Assembly (NCBI RefSeq): GCF_009730915.1
Contig: NC_052475.1
Coordinates: 24,799,016 to 24,863,015 of the forward strand
DNA from: Dioscorea cayenensis subsp. rotundata
Taxonomy: Eukaryota > Streptophyta > Magnoliopsida > Dioscoreales > Dioscoreaceae
Direction of reading: 5' to 3'
DNA length: 64,000 nt
Under the pieces are notes generated by a model. That model had not been told where the DNA came from. It ran no database searches and saw nothing but the letters and a program-made list of their open reading frames with translations. Positions 63,659 through 64,000 of the stretch are shown here, in pieces; the stretch's first letter is position 1; the number at the start of each line of letters is the position of its first letter. The position numbers and the translations under genes are program-made.

Positions 63659-64000
63659 CTGTAATAGCAATAATTTATAATCAGTAATGTCATGCTGATA
63701 TGCAGTAAAGACTGTAATGAAGAAGCAATTCCTAAATATGAACTACCTGCTGTTAGTAACAAGTATACCCAAGGTCAAGAAAAGTACCAATTACTATTTA
63801 AAGCCTTGCTTAAGAAACCGAGATGACATCAATCAAGTTAGTCACTTCAGTATCAACAATGAAAGTCAATTTTTCACACGAGAAAAGGTCCTGGCTCACA
63901 TAGTATAAGGCAGGATGCAACAGCTGACATGAGATGTCAAATTTATTCCTTATTGAAAAAAGAGAATGGCATCATGAAAATTTTTCTTAAATGCAAATTG
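63659..64000 (-). other. Intron of the A9-domain gene, running off the window
   Basis: The acceptor TATTACAG abuts the exon ending at 63658. I see no further coding exon of this gene before the window edge, so at least one upstream exon with the start codon lies outside. Confidence 0.6.

Noticed and set aside
1-64000. CRISPR arrays, LTR-type elements, integrated viruses or a toxin-type locus
   Set aside because: No spaced direct repeats of CRISPR kind, no paired long terminal repeats, and no reverse transcriptase, integrase or capsid-like reading frame was recognised on either strand.

Overview
The window is nuclear DNA from a flowering plant. Ten protein-coding genes with many GT-AG introns, one nuclear tRNA gene and AT-rich spacers full of A/T microsatellites fill it. 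The reading of the formate dehydrogenase and the other proteins suggests a monocot outside the grasses (a yam-like plant would fit), but this rests on remembered family sequences and is weak. I see no bacterial, viral or LTR-element gene in the window. All exon models were built by hand: I joined exons so that splice sites, reading phase and the family pattern agree, and every complete model closes in frame from ATG to stop.

Layout. 413-9874 (+): TOUGH-type G-patch/SURP/RS protein of RNA processing, 16 exons. 10-13.5 kb: AT-rich spacer. 14284-19192 (+): P4-type ATPase (lipid flippase of the ALA8-12 kind), 11 exons. It converges on 19832-22621 (-), a TMEM33/Pom33-type membrane protein. 23490-26539 (-): OSCP (delta) subunit of mitochondrial ATP synthase. 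27694-31606 (-): proline-rich receptor-like kinase of the PERK family. This kinase shares a 2.2-kb divergent spacer, holding a perfect palindromic G-box, with 33794-41483 (+), a SUMO protease of the ULP1D/OTS type. The protease converges on 42719-49288 (-), a SAMHD1-like dNTPase (VENOSA4 type) with 20 exons including a 16-nt microexon.

Then follow a tRNA-Pro(UGG) gene at 50518-50589 (+), a small OB-fold protein at 51462-52364 (-), mitochondrial formate dehydrogenase at 53814-56721 (-), and the 3' part of a gene at 57768-63658 (-) whose start lies beyond the right edge. The last one encodes a little-studied protein with an AIR9-like (A9/Ig-like) C-terminal half.

These are unrelated housekeeping, signalling and stress genes; nothing suggests a gene cluster or operon. 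The points most worth a second look are about transcript structure: a likely in-frame cassette exon inside the SAMHD1-like enzyme; an odd last intron in the same gene whose retention would remove a basic tail; a partial tandem copy of a coding exon and a 267-bp intronic tandem duplication in the SUMO protease gene; competing splice sites in three genes; and the poorly described A9-domain protein. I found no convincing new multi-gene biological system.
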